A DNA stretch of 64,000 nucleotides from Pedobacter sp. Leaf194 (GTDB taxonomy: Bacteria; Bacteroidota; Bacteroidia; Sphingobacteriales; Sphingobacteriaceae), in the NCBI RefSeq assembly GCF_001423945.1, contig NZ_LMPU01000009.1:372416-436415 (forward strand), given 5' to 3'. The notes below the pieces were generated by a model. That model was not told the DNA's origin. It saw only the letters and a program-made list of their open reading frames with translations, and made no database searches. A program made the translations under genes and the position numbers. Positions 1 to 9,433 of the stretch are shown one piece after another (within the stretch, counting starts at the first letter, position 1; the number at the start of each line of letters is the position of its first letter).

Positions 1-1
1 C

Positions 2-148
2 CTTGATGCCGGTAAAGAAGTTGGAATAATCAAAAGCGCAATTCGCGAAGCCATTTTGGAAGGTGAGATAACAAACGACTACAACGAAGCGTTTAATTTT
101 ATGCTCAACCTGGCGAAACAAATGGGATTAAATCCTGTTAATAGATAA
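2..148 (+). CDS. cca: CCA tRNA nucleotidyltransferase, C-terminal end (5' cut by window edge)
   Basis: Only the last 48 codons are present; the reading frame enters at base 2 and stops with TAA at 146-148. The peptide starts LDAGKEVGIIKSAIREAIL and ends in a helical tail (FMLNLAKQMGLNPVNR), which matches what I know of the C-terminus of the HD-domain CCA-adding enzymes of Bacteroidota. That enzyme adds or repairs the 3' CCA of tRNAs. This fits four of the five tRNA genes in this window, which lack an encoded CCA. Family assignment is from recall of the tail only, because the catalytic head lies outside the window. Confidence 0.7.
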   Translation, partial: LDAGKEVGIIKSAIREAILEGEITNDYNEAFNFMLNLAKQMGLNPVNR

Positions 149-247
149 TTTAATTGCCAAAAACAATCAACCAAACAACTTTTTGTCGTAAATGTTGTTT
201 TGTGATAAAACAAATTAACTTTAATTTTACAGCTCCAAATAACAATA

Positions 248-898
248 ATGGCTATTTATAAATTTAAAATTACTTTTGAAGATTTTGATGATGTTGTGCG
301 AGAGATCGACATTAAATCTAACCAGACATTTGAAGATTTGCACAAGGCAATTCACAAATCGACGGGATATAACGCCGAAAAATCTTCATCATTTTATGTA
401 AGTACCGATAATTGGTTGAAAGGTGATGAAATTGCATATTTACCAAATGAACGTAAAAAAGATAGAGTTGTGCTAATGGAAAACTCGAAACTCAGCGGCT
501 TTATCGAAGACCCTCATCAAAAATTTTATTATACCTACAATTTCGACCGCCCTTACGATTTCCATGTAGAACTCGTTAAAATCATTTTAGAAGCCGACCC
601 ACATATTGAATATCCGTTTTTAGCAAAAAGCGCCGGCGAAGCGCCGAAAATTATGGAACAAAACGGGCCGCAATCTGTCGACCCACGTGGGGCCGCAGCA
701 TCTGCCAGCGAATTTGATTTCCTTAATGAAATGAATTTTGTTCCTGAAGATACTGATGAACTTGAAGCAATGGGTGAAATGGGTATCAATGCAGAGGAAA
801 GCGATGAAGAAGAGGATTCGGAAGAGAATGATGAGTTTGGCGATGAGTTTTCGGACAGCGAAAGCTACGAAGATGATACGCACAAAGATGATTATTAA
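248..898 (+). CDS. Plasmid pRiA4b ORF-3-like protein with acidic tail (IS1096 TnpR-like family)
   Basis: This is a 216-residue cytosolic protein. Residues 1-120 (MAIYKFKITFEDFDD, then FEDLHKAIHKSTGY and YTYNFDRPYDFHVEL) look like the pRiA4b ORF-3 / IS1096 element passenger TnpR fold. The last 50 residues are almost all Asp, Glu and Ser and are probably disordered. The family name comes from a mobile-element passenger gene, but nothing here suggests mobility: there are no terminal repeats or transposase nearby. Biochemical function is unknown. A terminator follows directly, so it is probably monocistronic, and miaA lies downstream on the same strand. Confidence 0.65.
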   Translation: MAIYKFKITFEDFDDVVREIDIKSNQTFEDLHKAIHKSTGYNAEKSSSFYVSTDNWLKGDEIAYLPNERKKDRVVLMENSKLSGFIEDPHQKFYYTYNFDRPYDFHVELVKIILEADPHIEYPFLAKSAGEAPKIMEQNGPQSVDPRGAAASASEFDFLNEMNFVPEDTDELEAMGEMGINAEESDEEEDSEENDEFGDEFSDSESYEDDTHKDDY

Positions 899-925
899 TT
901 AGTTATACAAGTTTTTAAATATCAA

Positions 926-956
926 ACTGTCGGACAAACCATCCGGCAGTTTTTTT
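926..956 (+). terminator. Rho-independent terminator
   Basis: A 9-bp stem (ACTGTCGGA / TCCGGCAGT, one G-U pair) with a 7-nt loop is followed by six T residues. It ends transcription of the upstream acidic-tail protein gene just before miaA. Confidence 0.85.
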
Positions 957-969
957 ATACCTTAACCTT

Positions 970-1890
970 ATGTTAAAAAGCAATATCAAAACCTTAATCG
1001 TTATCGTTGGCCCAACAGCCATCGGCAAAACGGCTTTGGCCATTGATATCGCAAAACATTATAAAACCGAAATCGTATCTGCAGATTCGAGGCAGTTTTT
1101 TAAGGAAATGGAAATTGGCACAGCTAAGCCAAATGCTGTTGAACTCGCCGCTGCTAAACATCATTTTATTAACTCCCATTCCGTTACACAACTTTTTAGC
1201 ACAGGAGATTTCGAAGTAGAAGCTTTGAAGGTTATCGAAAACATTTTCGAAAAGCATGATCAGGCGGTGATGGTTGGTGGAAGCGGTTTGTACGTTAATG
1301 CTGTAGTTAATGGCCTAGATGAAATGCCTGAAATTGATCTTAAAATTAGAGCAGCATTAAATAAACAGTTTGACGATGAAGGCTTGGAAATAATCCAAAA
1401 TCAGCTTAAACAGCATGACCCGGAGTATTACGAAAAAGTTGATCAAAATAATCCGCAAAGAATGATTAGAGGACTTGAAGTTTTTCTCTCAACGCGGAAA
1501 AAGCTGTCCTCAATGTTGTCTTCAACGAAAAAACAAAGACCATTTAACATCATAAAAATTGGCTTAAATACCGACCGGGCCAAACTTTATCAAAGCATTA
1601 ACCTTCGGGTAGATAAAATGATGGAAAATGGCTTGCTTGAAGAAGTGAAATCATTAATTAATTATCGAAGAGATAATGCTTTAAATACGGTTGGTTATAG
1701 CGAACTATTCGATTATCTGGATGAGCAAGTTCCGCTAGATGTTGCGGTTGCTTCCATTAAACAGAACACCCGGCGTTTTGCCAAAAGGCAGTTAACCTGG
1801 TTTAGAAGAGATGAGGATATCAAGTGGTTTGAGCCGGGTAAACCCGAATCGGTAATTAACATGATAGACCAAGAACTCAAAAAGCCATAA
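970..1890 (+). CDS. miaA: tRNA dimethylallyltransferase
   Basis: This 306-residue enzyme transfers a dimethylallyl group to N6 of A37 in tRNAs that read codons starting with U. The N-terminal P-loop GPTAIGKTALAIDIA (about residues 14-28) is the phosphate-binding motif. It is followed by the family motif SADSRQFFKEMEIGTAKP (about 38-55), HHFI, and the GGSGLYVNAV segment. Length is normal for the family. It has its own terminator and lies between two terminators, so it is likely transcribed alone. It acts on tRNAs such as the tRNA-Trp and tRNA-Tyr encoded in this window. Confidence 0.95.
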   Translation: MLKSNIKTLIVIVGPTAIGKTALAIDIAKHYKTEIVSADSRQFFKEMEIGTAKPNAVELAAAKHHFINSHSVTQLFSTGDFEVEALKVIENIFEKHDQAVMVGGSGLYVNAVVNGLDEMPEIDLKIRAALNKQFDDEGLEIIQNQLKQHDPEYYEKVDQNNPQRMIRGLEVFLSTRKKLSSMLSSTKKQRPFNIIKIGLNTDRAKLYQSINLRVDKMMENGLLEEVKSLINYRRDNALNTVGYSELFDYLDEQVPLDVAVASIKQNTRRFAKRQLTWFRRDEDIKWFEPGKPESVINMIDQELKKP

Positions 1891-1924
1891 AAAAAGGCTC
1901 CGGATAAAATCCGGAGCCTTTTTG
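1891..1924. terminator. Bidirectional terminator between miaA and the SGNH-hydrolase operon
   Basis: A near-perfect 14-bp stem (AAAAAGGCTCCGGA and its complement) with a 5-nt loop is flanked by A and T runs on both sides. It can stop both the miaA transcript and the convergent minus-strand FadL/SGNH transcript. Confidence 0.9.
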
Positions 1925-1939
1925 TTTTTCTGAACTATC

Positions 1940-3229
1940 TTATTTATCTGGAAACTTAACACCTCTATACTGTGTAATGTCGACAGTAGGAATATTAGAG
2001 CCATATTTGCCGTTAATTGCATCAATAAATACATTTGCAATTACAGCATTTCCACGTGGCGTTAGGTGAACACCATCCAAAGAAAAAGCACCACCGGTTA
2101 TAAAGCCGGAATTAATTCCAACACCTTGCAAAACAATGCCTGTTTTCACCTGATTTAGATAAGTATAGGTGTCTGCTATGGCAAGGCCTTTGCTATCCGC
2201 AAGCGATTTGATGGTACTGTTATAGCTAAGTACATAATCTTTCACTTTAACGATTTCGTCTTTATCTAAAACCCAGTTGTTGGCAATCGGATTTAAAGGA
2301 TGTAAGCCGTAAGGAAGGCCCGAAGCATTTGGAACACCAAATAAACCAGAAGATTGGAAAGGTAAACGAATCAAATCATCAGCAGTTGCAGCCCTTACCG
2401 CACCGGTTCCGGTTTGAATATAAATTGCTGCCGCCGCAGGGTTAATTGCTTTGGCTGCATTAAGCAAGGCTGCAATGGTTACGGTATTAAAATATGGAAT
2501 TGCGGTAACGTCAGGAATGGTAGCAACTACGCCTTTTTGTCCGCCAGCTGTTAATGAATTTACTAAGTTCGAATATAAAAGTGCGAAGGTCGATTTATCA
2601 GTCAACACGTTTGTCGCATCGGTAGTTACTCCACCATTTGTTGCGTAACCTAAAGCGTCATTATTACCTAGCCACAAAGAAAAGAAAGTATGATTTCTTC
2701 CCTGAATAAACTGGAAATAACTCACCGTTCCAACTTGTGCATCAGTTAGCAAGCGCTCAAGATAAGGATTTGCAGCACCAAAAGGAGCAGCAAAAGCTAA
2801 ATCAACACGCATACCAGGGATACCAAGATTTTGTACCTCGCCGGTGTATTTTGCCAAATGCCCGGCCGCATCACGGTAAGCGAGGTTACTCGTTACGTTT
2901 GTTAAAGTTGGCGTTCCATTTACAAGTGCTGATAAGTTTAAATAGCCTGAACCATTTGCCTGCGCATCGGTAAAAAATGGAGAAGTAAAGCTACCACCTC
3001 CAACAGTGGCCATTTGAGCAGCCACAAGATTAGGGTAAGCAACTTTTTGGCCTTCAAGGTAAAGCCCGCCATCGGCAAAGCCAGATGTTAGAGAATTACC
3101 CACGGCAATGTATTTGCTAAAATTTGCCTGACCTGCAGATGTCCCAACAGCGGTATCTATATCGGGTTTACAAGCCGCTGCAAAAAGAATTACGGCCGCA
3201 AAAAAACTATTGTATATATATTTCTTCAT
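1940..3229 (-). CDS. SGNH/GDSL-family hydrolase lipoprotein
   Basis: The protein has 429 residues, starting at MKKYIYNSFF. A longer frame begins at 3247, but at 3229 a GGAG sits 8 bp upstream of the ATG and the protein begins with a clean lipoprotein signal peptide ending AAAC (Cys20). The SGNH blocks are visible: GNSLTSG (nucleophile Ser46), GNND in the middle, and DGVHLTPRG near the C-terminus with the Asp-x-x-His pair. It is likely an esterase or lipase anchored to the outer membrane. The Shine-Dalgarno overlaps the stop codon of the upstream FadL-like gene, so the two are translationally linked and probably act together on fatty acyl substrates. The exact substrate cannot be read from the sequence. 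Confidence 0.85.
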   Translation of the reverse strand: MKKYIYNSFFAAVILFAAACKPDIDTAVGTSAGQANFSKYIAVGNSLTSGFADGGLYLEGQKVAYPNLVAAQMATVGGGSFTSPFFTDAQANGSGYLNLSALVNGTPTLTNVTSNLAYRDAAGHLAKYTGEVQNLGIPGMRVDLAFAAPFGAANPYLERLLTDAQVGTVSYFQFIQGRNHTFFSLWLGNNDALGYATNGGVTTDATNVLTDKSTFALLYSNLVNSLTAGGQKGVVATIPDVTAIPYFNTVTIAALLNAAKAINPAAAAIYIQTGTGAVRAATADDLIRLPFQSSGLFGVPNASGLPYGLHPLNPIANNWVLDKDEIVKVKDYVLSYNSTIKSLADSKGLAIADTYTYLNQVKTGIVLQGVGINSGFITGGAFSLDGVHLTPRGNAVIANVFIDAINGKYGSNIPTVDITQYRGVKFPDK

Positions 3230-3240
3230 TTGAAATTCTC

Positions 3241-4464
3241 CTACCATTTATAAGTTAATGAAATACCCGGCGCATAAACCAAAGTCTTAAATGTACCATC
3301 TAATCCAGTTTCAATATTGCGTTGTTTACGCGATTTAACATCTTCAAAAAAGAATGATGCATTAACTTCAAATTTAGAAGTGAAAGCGTAACCTGCACCG
3401 GCACTTAAAATATAACGGTCAGCATCTGGTGCTTCCGGAGTTACATAACCATCCTGAACCGGACTAAAAGCATAACCAACACCGGCCCGTAGGGCAAGTT
3501 TATCAGATGCCTGGTGGTTTATACCCAGTTTAAATGAAGAACCATCACGATAGTTTCTGGCCGATTTTGTATCTGCAAGTGCTGAAGTATTGGTTGCATA
3601 ATCGAAAGATAAATCCTGGTAGATGTGCCACTGCACCCAACTTGCATCGAATGCGAGCAACGTGCTTTTCGATAATGGAATTCCAATACCTAAACTAGTT
3701 GTAGCGGGTAAAGGCAGTTCTGCATTAAATGTATTTCCTGCCGGGAAAGAAGTTCTCAAAGATTCAGGCACATCAAATTGCGCAGAACCTCCATCTAACT
3801 TCGTTACCACTTTCGATTTATGTACAATTGCAAAAGTAACATTACTTAAAGTTTTGATATATATACCCGCATTCCAGCCATAACCTTTACCTGTACCGTC
3901 AAGCGTTACCTTGCCCGAGCGGCCATCAGGATAATTTACCGGAAGTGCCCGCTGAAGGTTTACGTCGCCATGGTTATAAACAAAACCGGCACCGATACCA
4001 ATCTGATCAGTAATTTTTACACTCAAAGTAGGTTGAACATAAATTGCTTTCAGGTTTAAAGAAGTTAGGGCGTATTTACCAGACCAGTTATCACCCCAAT
4101 CTACCAAACCCCCAAATGGCGTGTAAACCCCTAAACCAAGTTTCCAACGGTTTGATTTCGGACCCCAAACTGCGTAGAATTCGAAAGGTGGCGCTATTTT
4201 ATTCTTTACATCTTCGGTAACGTTTGAGCCCGTTCGCTGAAAAGCCGACTTAAACAAAAGTGGATTCACGCCCGCAGAAATGGAATTTTTCTCCAGGAAA
4301 CTAACTGCACCTGGGTTGTAAAATACGGAAGCTTCATCTAAAGCAAGTGCAGAACCCGCACCAGCCATGCCAATTTGTTTCTGGCCTTGTAAATTAACCT
4401 GGAAACCCTGCCCCAAAACCCACAGCGGGGCAGAAAGTAATACGCTCAATAAAATTTTTCTCAT
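3241..4464 (-). CDS. OmpP1/FadL-family outer membrane transporter
   Basis: A 407-residue beta-barrel precursor. The signal peptide (MRKILLSVLLSAPLWVLGQ) is followed by the FadL N-terminal hatch motif (GFQVNLQGQKQIGMAGAGSA, with the NPG-like FYNPGAVSFL). The chain ends in aromatic-containing beta strands (SLTYKW). FadL proteins move long-chain fatty acids or other hydrophobic compounds across the outer membrane. It is first in an operon with an SGNH hydrolase lipoprotein, which suggests hydrolysis at the surface followed by uptake of the released acyl chain. A TATATTTG -7 box lies 19 bp upstream of the start. Confidence 0.85.
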   Translation of the reverse strand: MRKILLSVLLSAPLWVLGQGFQVNLQGQKQIGMAGAGSALALDEASVFYNPGAVSFLEKNSISAGVNPLLFKSAFQRTGSNVTEDVKNKIAPPFEFYAVWGPKSNRWKLGLGVYTPFGGLVDWGDNWSGKYALTSLNLKAIYVQPTLSVKITDQIGIGAGFVYNHGDVNLQRALPVNYPDGRSGKVTLDGTGKGYGWNAGIYIKTLSNVTFAIVHKSKVVTKLDGGSAQFDVPESLRTSFPAGNTFNAELPLPATTSLGIGIPLSKSTLLAFDASWVQWHIYQDLSFDYATNTSALADTKSARNYRDGSSFKLGINHQASDKLALRAGVGYAFSPVQDGYVTPEAPDADRYILSAGAGYAFTSKFEVNASFFFEDVKSRKQRNIETGLDGTFKTLVYAPGISLTYKW

Positions 4465-4482
4465 TTATATATGGTTATATGA

Positions 4483-4490
4483 CAAATATA
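4483..4490 (-). promoter_or_regulatory. Bacteroidota -7 promoter box for the FadL-like operon
   Basis: TATATTTG on the minus strand matches the TAnnTTTG -7 consensus of Bacteroidota. A CTTG about 20 bp upstream is a weak -33 element. The expected transcription start is about 10-15 bp before the ATG at 4464. Confidence 0.6.
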
Positions 4491-4541
4491 TATTATGCTA
4501 ACATAGCAATCAAGTATTTGTTTATTTTGTTTTAAAGAAAT

Positions 4542-4853
4542 TTATGCCTGGGCTGTAGGGCCTCCAAAACCCATCGTAAAAGGCGGTTCTTCCTGCGTTT
4601 TGATGCGGCCGTTAACGTGTTCGAATTTTTGGATATTATCTTCCAGTGCGGTTAGCAAACGTTTTGCATGTTCAGGCGTAAGGATAATTCTCGACTTTAC
4701 CTTCGCTTTTGGCAAGCCCGGCATCACCCTGATAAAATCGAGCACAAACTCCGTATTAGAATGGGTAATTATTGCCAGGTTCGAAAAAATACCTTCAGCA
4801 ATCTCTTCAGATAGCTCTATGTTCAACTGGTTTTCGTTTTGTTGTTCTTCCAT
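4542..4853 (-). CDS. DUF3467 domain protein
   Basis: A 103-residue soluble protein that matches DUF3467 along most of its length: SNLAIITHSNTEFVLDFI, MPGLPKAKVKSRIILTPEHAKRLLTAL, and a C-terminal Gly/Pro-rich tail. The family is widespread in Bacteroidota downstream of rpoC, as here, but no function is established that I know of. It is separated from rpoC by a strong terminator and by a second hairpin that ends only about 10 bp before its start codon. Confidence 0.85.
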   Translation of the reverse strand: MEEQQNENQLNIELSEEIAEGIFSNLAIITHSNTEFVLDFIRVMPGLPKAKVKSRIILTPEHAKRLLTALEDNIQKFEHVNGRIKTQEEPPFTMGFGGPTAQA

Positions 4854-4861
4854 AAGTCAAA

Positions 4862-4893
4862 AATAAAAAAATCCGCTGCTAAACGGCGGATTT
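4862..4893 (-). promoter_or_regulatory. Terminator-like hairpin just upstream of the DUF3467 start
   Basis: On the minus strand a 7-bp stem (AATCCGC / GCGGATT, 9-nt loop) is followed by seven T residues, then a short A/T stretch and the ATG at 4853. It may be a terminator for a short transcript starting below rpoC, or a leader attenuator of the DUF3467 gene. Confidence 0.6.
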
Positions 4894-5005
4894 AAAGAAA
4901 AGATTAAATAAAATAAGGAGATTTATTGAATCGAGTATTCATAGTATTAACGACAAAATTTGTAATTGCCGGAAATATTGAACGCTAGAAATCCAATTTA
5001 AACAA

Positions 5006-5036
5006 AAAAGTCCTCCATTTTAGTGGAGGACTTTTC
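5006..5036 (-). terminator. Terminator of the rpoBC operon
   Basis: An 11-bp stem (AAGTCCTCCA and its complement) with a 6-nt loop and a run of T on the minus strand starts 17 bp after the rpoC stop codon. Confidence 0.9.
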
Positions 5037-5052
5037 TTAAAATATTGAAATA

Positions 5053-8000
5053 TTATGCTTCTACTTCTTCTTGTTTCGAAGCTAATAATTTGTCGTACTC
5101 TTCCTGAGAACCAACGATGATTCTTTCGTAACCACGTACACCAGTTCCTGAAGGAATTAAGTGACCTACAATTACGTTTTCTTTCAAGCCCAACATATTA
5201 TCGCGTTTACCTGCAATTGCTGCCTCATTTAATACTTTCGTAGTTTCCTGGAATGAAGCCGCAGAAATGAACGATTTAGTACCTAATGATGCACGTGTAA
5301 TACCCTGAAGGATAGAACTCGCAGTTGCTGGTCTCGCATCTCTAACCTGGATTTGTTTCAAATCTTTACGTTTCAGCTGAGAATTTTCATCTCTTAATCT
5401 ACGTAATGAAACAATTTGGCCTGGTTTAAGATCTGTCGAATCGCCTGCATCTTCAACAACTTTCTTGTCGTACATTGCATCGTTTTCTTCAGCAAAATCC
5501 CAACGGTCAACAGCGTTATTTTCTAAGAAAATAGTATCGCCTGGATCCTCGATGTGAACTTTCTGCATCATTTGGTGAACAATTACCTCAAAGTGCTTAT
5601 CGTTAATTTTCACACCTTGCAAACGGTATACCTCTTGAATACCATTAACGAGATATTCCTGAACTGCTGCAGGGCCTTTAATTGATAAGATATCTGCAGG
5701 AGAAATCGAACCATCTGATAATGGCATACCAGCTTTCACAAAATCATTATCCTGAACAAGGATGTGTTTAGACAATGGAACAAGGTACTTTTTAACTTCA
5801 CCATCTTTAGATTCAATTGTAATCTCACGGTTACCACGTTTAACGCCACCCAAAGTTACAACACCATCAATTTCGGTTACTACAGCCGGGTTAGATGGGT
5901 TACGAGCTTCGAATAATTCCGTTACACGAGGCAAACCACCGGTAATATCACGGGTTTTACCAGTTGCACGAGGAATTTTAGCGATAATCTGACCAGTTTG
6001 GATAGCTTCGCCTTCATCAACAGAAACGTGAGCACCTACCGGGATGTTATAACCTTTAATGAATTCGCCTTTTTTATCAACGATTTGAACCGAAGGGTTT
6101 TTTGTTTTATCACGTGTATCGATAATAACCTTTTCACGGTGACCAGTTTGCTCATCTGACTCTTCACGGAAGGTAACACCTTCAATAATTGCATCAAATT
6201 GTGCTTTACCGGCAAATTCTGAAAGAATAACCGCGTTATATGGATCCCACGAACAAATTTTATCTCCTTTTGATAATTTATCGCCTTCTTTAACAAATAA
6301 GAATGCACCGTAAGGAATGTTGTTGGTTACAATAATACGACCCGTTCCTGGCTCAACAATTTTGAATTCACCTGAACGACCTAATACAACCTGAACTGTT
6401 CCATCTTCTGTTTGTGTATCAACAGTACGGATGTTTTCAAATTCGATAACACCATCAAATTTAGCTACGATGTTTGATTCTGCAGCGATGTTTGATGCAG
6501 TACCACCCACGTGGAAAGTACGAAGTGTTAACTGTGTACCCGGCTCACCGATTGATTGTGCTGCAATTACACCAACTGCCTCACCTCTCTGAACACGTTT
6601 GCCTGATGCTAAGTTACGTCCGTAACATAGTGCACAAACACCACGTTTGGCTTCGCAGGTTAATACCGAACGAATTTCGATACCTTCTAAAGGAGATTCT
6701 TCAATCGCTTTAGCTACATCTTCGTTAATATCTTCGCCCGCACCTATCAATAACGTGTTATCCAATGGATTGTACACATCATGTAACGAGGTACGACCTA
6801 AAATCCTGTCGTATAATGGCTCAACAATATCTTCCTGATCTTTCAATGCTGTTGTGTACATACCCCTTAAGGTACCACAATCGTTATCATTTACAATCAT
6901 ATCCTGTGCAACATCATGTAAACGACGAGTTAAGTAACCCGCATCCGCCGTTTTCAAAGCCGTATCTGCCAAACCTTTACGAGCACCGTGAGTAGAGATA
7001 AAGTACTCTAATACGGATAAGCCTTCTTTAAAGTTTGATAAAATAGGGTTTTCGATAATATCACCACCTGAACCTGATTTTTGAGGTTTTGCCATCAAAC
7101 CACGCATTCCGCAAAGCTGACGAATCTGCTCTTTTGAACCACGTGCACCTGAATCAAGCATCATGTAAACTGAGTTAAAACCTTGGTTATCTGAAGATAA
7201 CTGAGTCATAACGAAAGTAGTTAACCTGTTGTTGATACGGGTCCAGATATCGATAATTTGGTTGTAACGCTCGTTGTTGGTAATGAAACCCATGTTATAG
7301 TTGTTTCTCACCTCTTCAACCTCAGCAGCTGCTTGCTCAAGCAATGTATGTTTCTCTACAGGAATATTTACATCTTGTAAGTTGAACGATAAACCGCCCT
7401 GGAAAGCCATACGGAAACCTAATTCTTTGATATCATCTAAGAATTGAGAAGCACGGGCCATACCAGTCATTTTAACTACCTCACCGATAATATCTCTTAA
7501 CGATTTTTTAGTTAACAACTCATTGATGTAACCAACTTCTTCCGGTACCATCTGGTTGAATAAAACTCTACCAACAGTTGTTTCTGTCAACTTATTAACG
7601 ATAGAACCATCAGATTGCTTAACATTTACCCTTACTTTGATAAAAGCATGCAAGTCTAATTCTTTCTCATTATAAGCAATGATAACTTCTTCAGGAGAAT
7701 AAAAATTCGAATCCTGTCCTTTTACAACTCTGGTTTCATCAGTTCTACGGCCTTTAGTAATGTAGTAAAGACCCAAAACCATATCCTGAGATGGTACTGT
7801 AATTGGTGTACCATTTGCAGGGTTCAAGATGTTGTGTGCTGCCAACATTAATACCTGGGCTTCCAAAATTGCCGCATTACCTAGTGGTAAATGCACAGCC
7901 ATCTGGTCACCATCAAAATCGGCGTTAAATGCAGTACAAACTAAAGGGTGTAACTGGATAGCTTTTCCTTCGATTAGTTTTGGCTGGAAAGCCTGAATAC

Positions 8001-9339
8001 CAAGTCTGTGTAACGTAGGTGCACGGTTTAATAAAACCGGGTGTCCTTTTAGTACATTTTCCAGGATATCCCAAACTAAAGGATCTTTTCTATCTACAAT
8101 TTTCTTTGCAGATTTAACTGTTTTTACAACACCACGTTCAATCATCTTGCGGATAATGAATGGTTTGTAAAGCTCAGCAGCCATATCTTTAGGAATACCG
8201 CACTCGTGTAATTTAAGGCTCGGGCCTACAACAATTACCGAACGTGCTGAGTAATCCACACGTTTACCTAATAAGTTTTGACGGAAACGACCTTGTTTAC
8301 CTTTCAGAATATCTGAAAGTGATTTCAAAGCACGGTTACCTTCAGTTTTAACCGCGTTAACTTTACGTGAATTATCAAATAACGAGTCTACAGCTTCCTG
8401 AAGCATACGTTTCTCGTTACGTAAAATTACCTCTGGTGCTTTAATCTCGATCAAACGTTTTAAACGGTTGTTACGGATAATTACACGACGGTATAAATCA
8501 TTTAAATCGGAAGTTGCGAAACGACCACCTTCTAATGGAACTAAAGGACGTAATTCTGGTGGAATAACCGGAACAATTTTAACAATCATCCACTCAGGAC
8601 GATTCTCAATACGTGTATTAGCGCCGCGGAAAGCTTCAACAACCTGAAGACGTTTTAACGCCTCATTTTTACGCTGCTGAGATGTTTCGTTAGCTGCCTG
8701 GTGACGTAAGTCGTAAGATAAAGTATCTAAGTCAATACGTTTTAACAAATCTTCTAACGCTTCAGCACCCATTTTGGCGATGAATTTATTAGGATCTTTA
8801 TCGTCTAAGTATTGATTTTCTTTAGGTAATTTATCCAAGATATCTAAATATTCTTCTTCGGTTAGGAAGTCCATATAATTGATACCTTCTTCGGCCATTA
8901 AGCCTGATTGGATAACTACGTAACGCTCGTAATAAATGATTAAATCTAATTTCTTAGTAGGTAAACCTAATAAATAACCGATTTTGTTTGGTAATGAACG
9001 GAAATACCAGATGTGCGCAACAGGAACCACCAAAGCAATGTGTCCCATACGCTCACGACGTACTTTCTTTTCTGTTACTTCAACACCACAACGATCACAA
9101 ACAATACCTTTATAACGGATACGTTTGTATTTACCGCAATGACATTCGTAGTCTTTTACCGGACCAAAAATACGCTCGCAAAACAAACCATCACGTTCAG
9201 GTTTGTAAGTACGGTAGTTAATAGTTTCCGGTTTCAACACCTCACCGCTCGAACGTTCCAAAATAATTTCCGGAGACGATAAGCTAATCGTGATTGATGT
9301 GAAATTGCTTTTTAATTTATTATCCTTTTTGTAAGACAT
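5053..9339 (-). CDS. rpoC: DNA-directed RNA polymerase subunit beta'
   Basis: At 1428 residues this is the usual length for Bacteroidota. The N-terminal zinc ribbon is intact (Cys66, Cys68, Cys81, Cys84, within YECHCGKY and CDRCGVEV). The active-site magnesium motif NADFDGDQM lies at residues 472-480. The second zinc site is seen as [16 protein letters not shown]. Together with RpoB it forms the catalytic cleft of RNA polymerase. It follows rpoB after a 94-bp spacer filled by an unusual hairpin repeat and ends at a strong terminator. Confidence 0.98.
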   Translation of the reverse strand: MSYKKDNKLKSNFTSITISLSSPEIILERSSGEVLKPETINYRTYKPERDGLFCERIFGPVKDYECHCGKYKRIRYKGIVCDRCGVEVTEKKVRRERMGHIALVVPVAHIWYFRSLPNKIGYLLGLPTKKLDLIIYYERYVVIQSGLMAEEGINYMDFLTEEEYLDILDKLPKENQYLDDKDPNKFIAKMGAEALEDLLKRIDLDTLSYDLRHQAANETSQQRKNEALKRLQVVEAFRGANTRIENRPEWMIVKIVPVIPPELRPLVPLEGGRFATSDLNDLYRRVIIRNNRLKRLIEIKAPEVILRNEKRMLQEAVDSLFDNSRKVNAVKTEGNRALKSLSDILKGKQGRFRQNLLGKRVDYSARSVIVVGPSLKLHECGIPKDMAAELYKPFIIRKMIERGVVKTVKSAKKIVDRKDPLVWDILENVLKGHPVLLNRAPTLHRLGIQAFQPKLIEGKAIQLHPLVCTAFNADFDGDQMAVHLPLGNAAILEAQVLMLAAHNILNPANGTPITVPSQDMVLGLYYITKGRRTDETRVVKGQDSNFYSPEEVIIAYNEKELDLHAFIKVRVNVKQSDGSIVNKLTETTVGRVLFNQMVPEEVGYINELLTKKSLRDIIGEVVKMTGMARASQFLDDIKELGFRMAFQGGLSFNLQDVNIPVEKHTLLEQAAAEVEEVRNNYNMGFITNNERYNQIIDIWTRINNRLTTFVMTQLSSDNQGFNSVYMMLDSGARGSKEQIRQLCGMRGLMAKPQKSGSGGDIIENPILSNFKEGLSVLEYFISTHGARKGLADTALKTADAGYLTRRLHDVAQDMIVNDNDCGTLRGMYTTALKDQEDIVEPLYDRILGRTSLHDVYNPLDNTLLIGAGEDINEDVAKAIEESPLEGIEIRSVLTCEAKRGVCALCYGRNLASGKRVQRGEAVGVIAAQSIGEPGTQLTLRTFHVGGTASNIAAESNIVAKFDGVIEFENIRTVDTQTEDGTVQVVLGRSGEFKIVEPGTGRIIVTNNIPYGAFLFVKEGDKLSKGDKICSWDPYNAVILSEFAGKAQFDAIIEGVTFREESDEQTGHREKVIIDTRDKTKNPSVQIVDKKGEFIKGYNIPVGAHVSVDEGEAIQTGQIIAKIPRATGKTRDITGGLPRVTELFEARNPSNPAVVTEIDGVVTLGGVKRGNREITIESKDGEVKKYLVPLSKHILVQDNDFVKAGMPLSDGSISPADILSIKGPAAVQEYLVNGIQEVYRLQGVKINDKHFEVIVHQMMQKVHIEDPGDTIFLENNAVDRWDFAEENDAMYDKKVVEDAGDSTDLKPGQIVSLRRLRDENSQLKRKDLKQIQVRDARPATASSILQGITRASLGTKSFISAASFQETTKVLNEAAIAGKRDNMLGLKENVIVGHLIPSGTGVRGYERIIVGSQEEYDKLLASKQEEVEA

Positions 9340-9350
9340 ACTCTTTTTAT

Positions 9351-9432
9351 AAGGTTAAAGGCGGAGGGCGGAAAGGTAGAGGGCTTGGGGCGTCTAAACC
9401 CTTAACCTTCTACCTCTATACCTTCTACCTTA
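9351..9432. repeat. Word-repeat hairpin in the rpoB-rpoC spacer
   Basis: The left arm (9351-9383) is purine-rich, built from variants of AAGGTAGAGG, and the right arm (9399-9432) is pyrimidine-rich, built from CCTTCTACCTCTATACC. The reverse complement of the right arm aligns with the left arm over about 33 bp with scattered mismatches. The centre (CTTGGGGCGTCTAAA) is unpaired. The element fills nearly the whole rpoB-rpoC spacer. Confidence 0.75.
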
Positions 9433-9433
9433 G

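Noticed and set aside
248-898. TnpR-like name suggesting a transposon
   Set aside because: No transposase, terminal inverted repeats or target duplications nearby; the family also occurs as ordinary chromosomal genes.
4858-4865. TATTTTTG as a -7 box for the DUF3467 gene
   Set aside because: It overlaps the T-run of the hairpin and lies 4 bp from the ATG, which would force a leaderless start; chance similarity is more likely.
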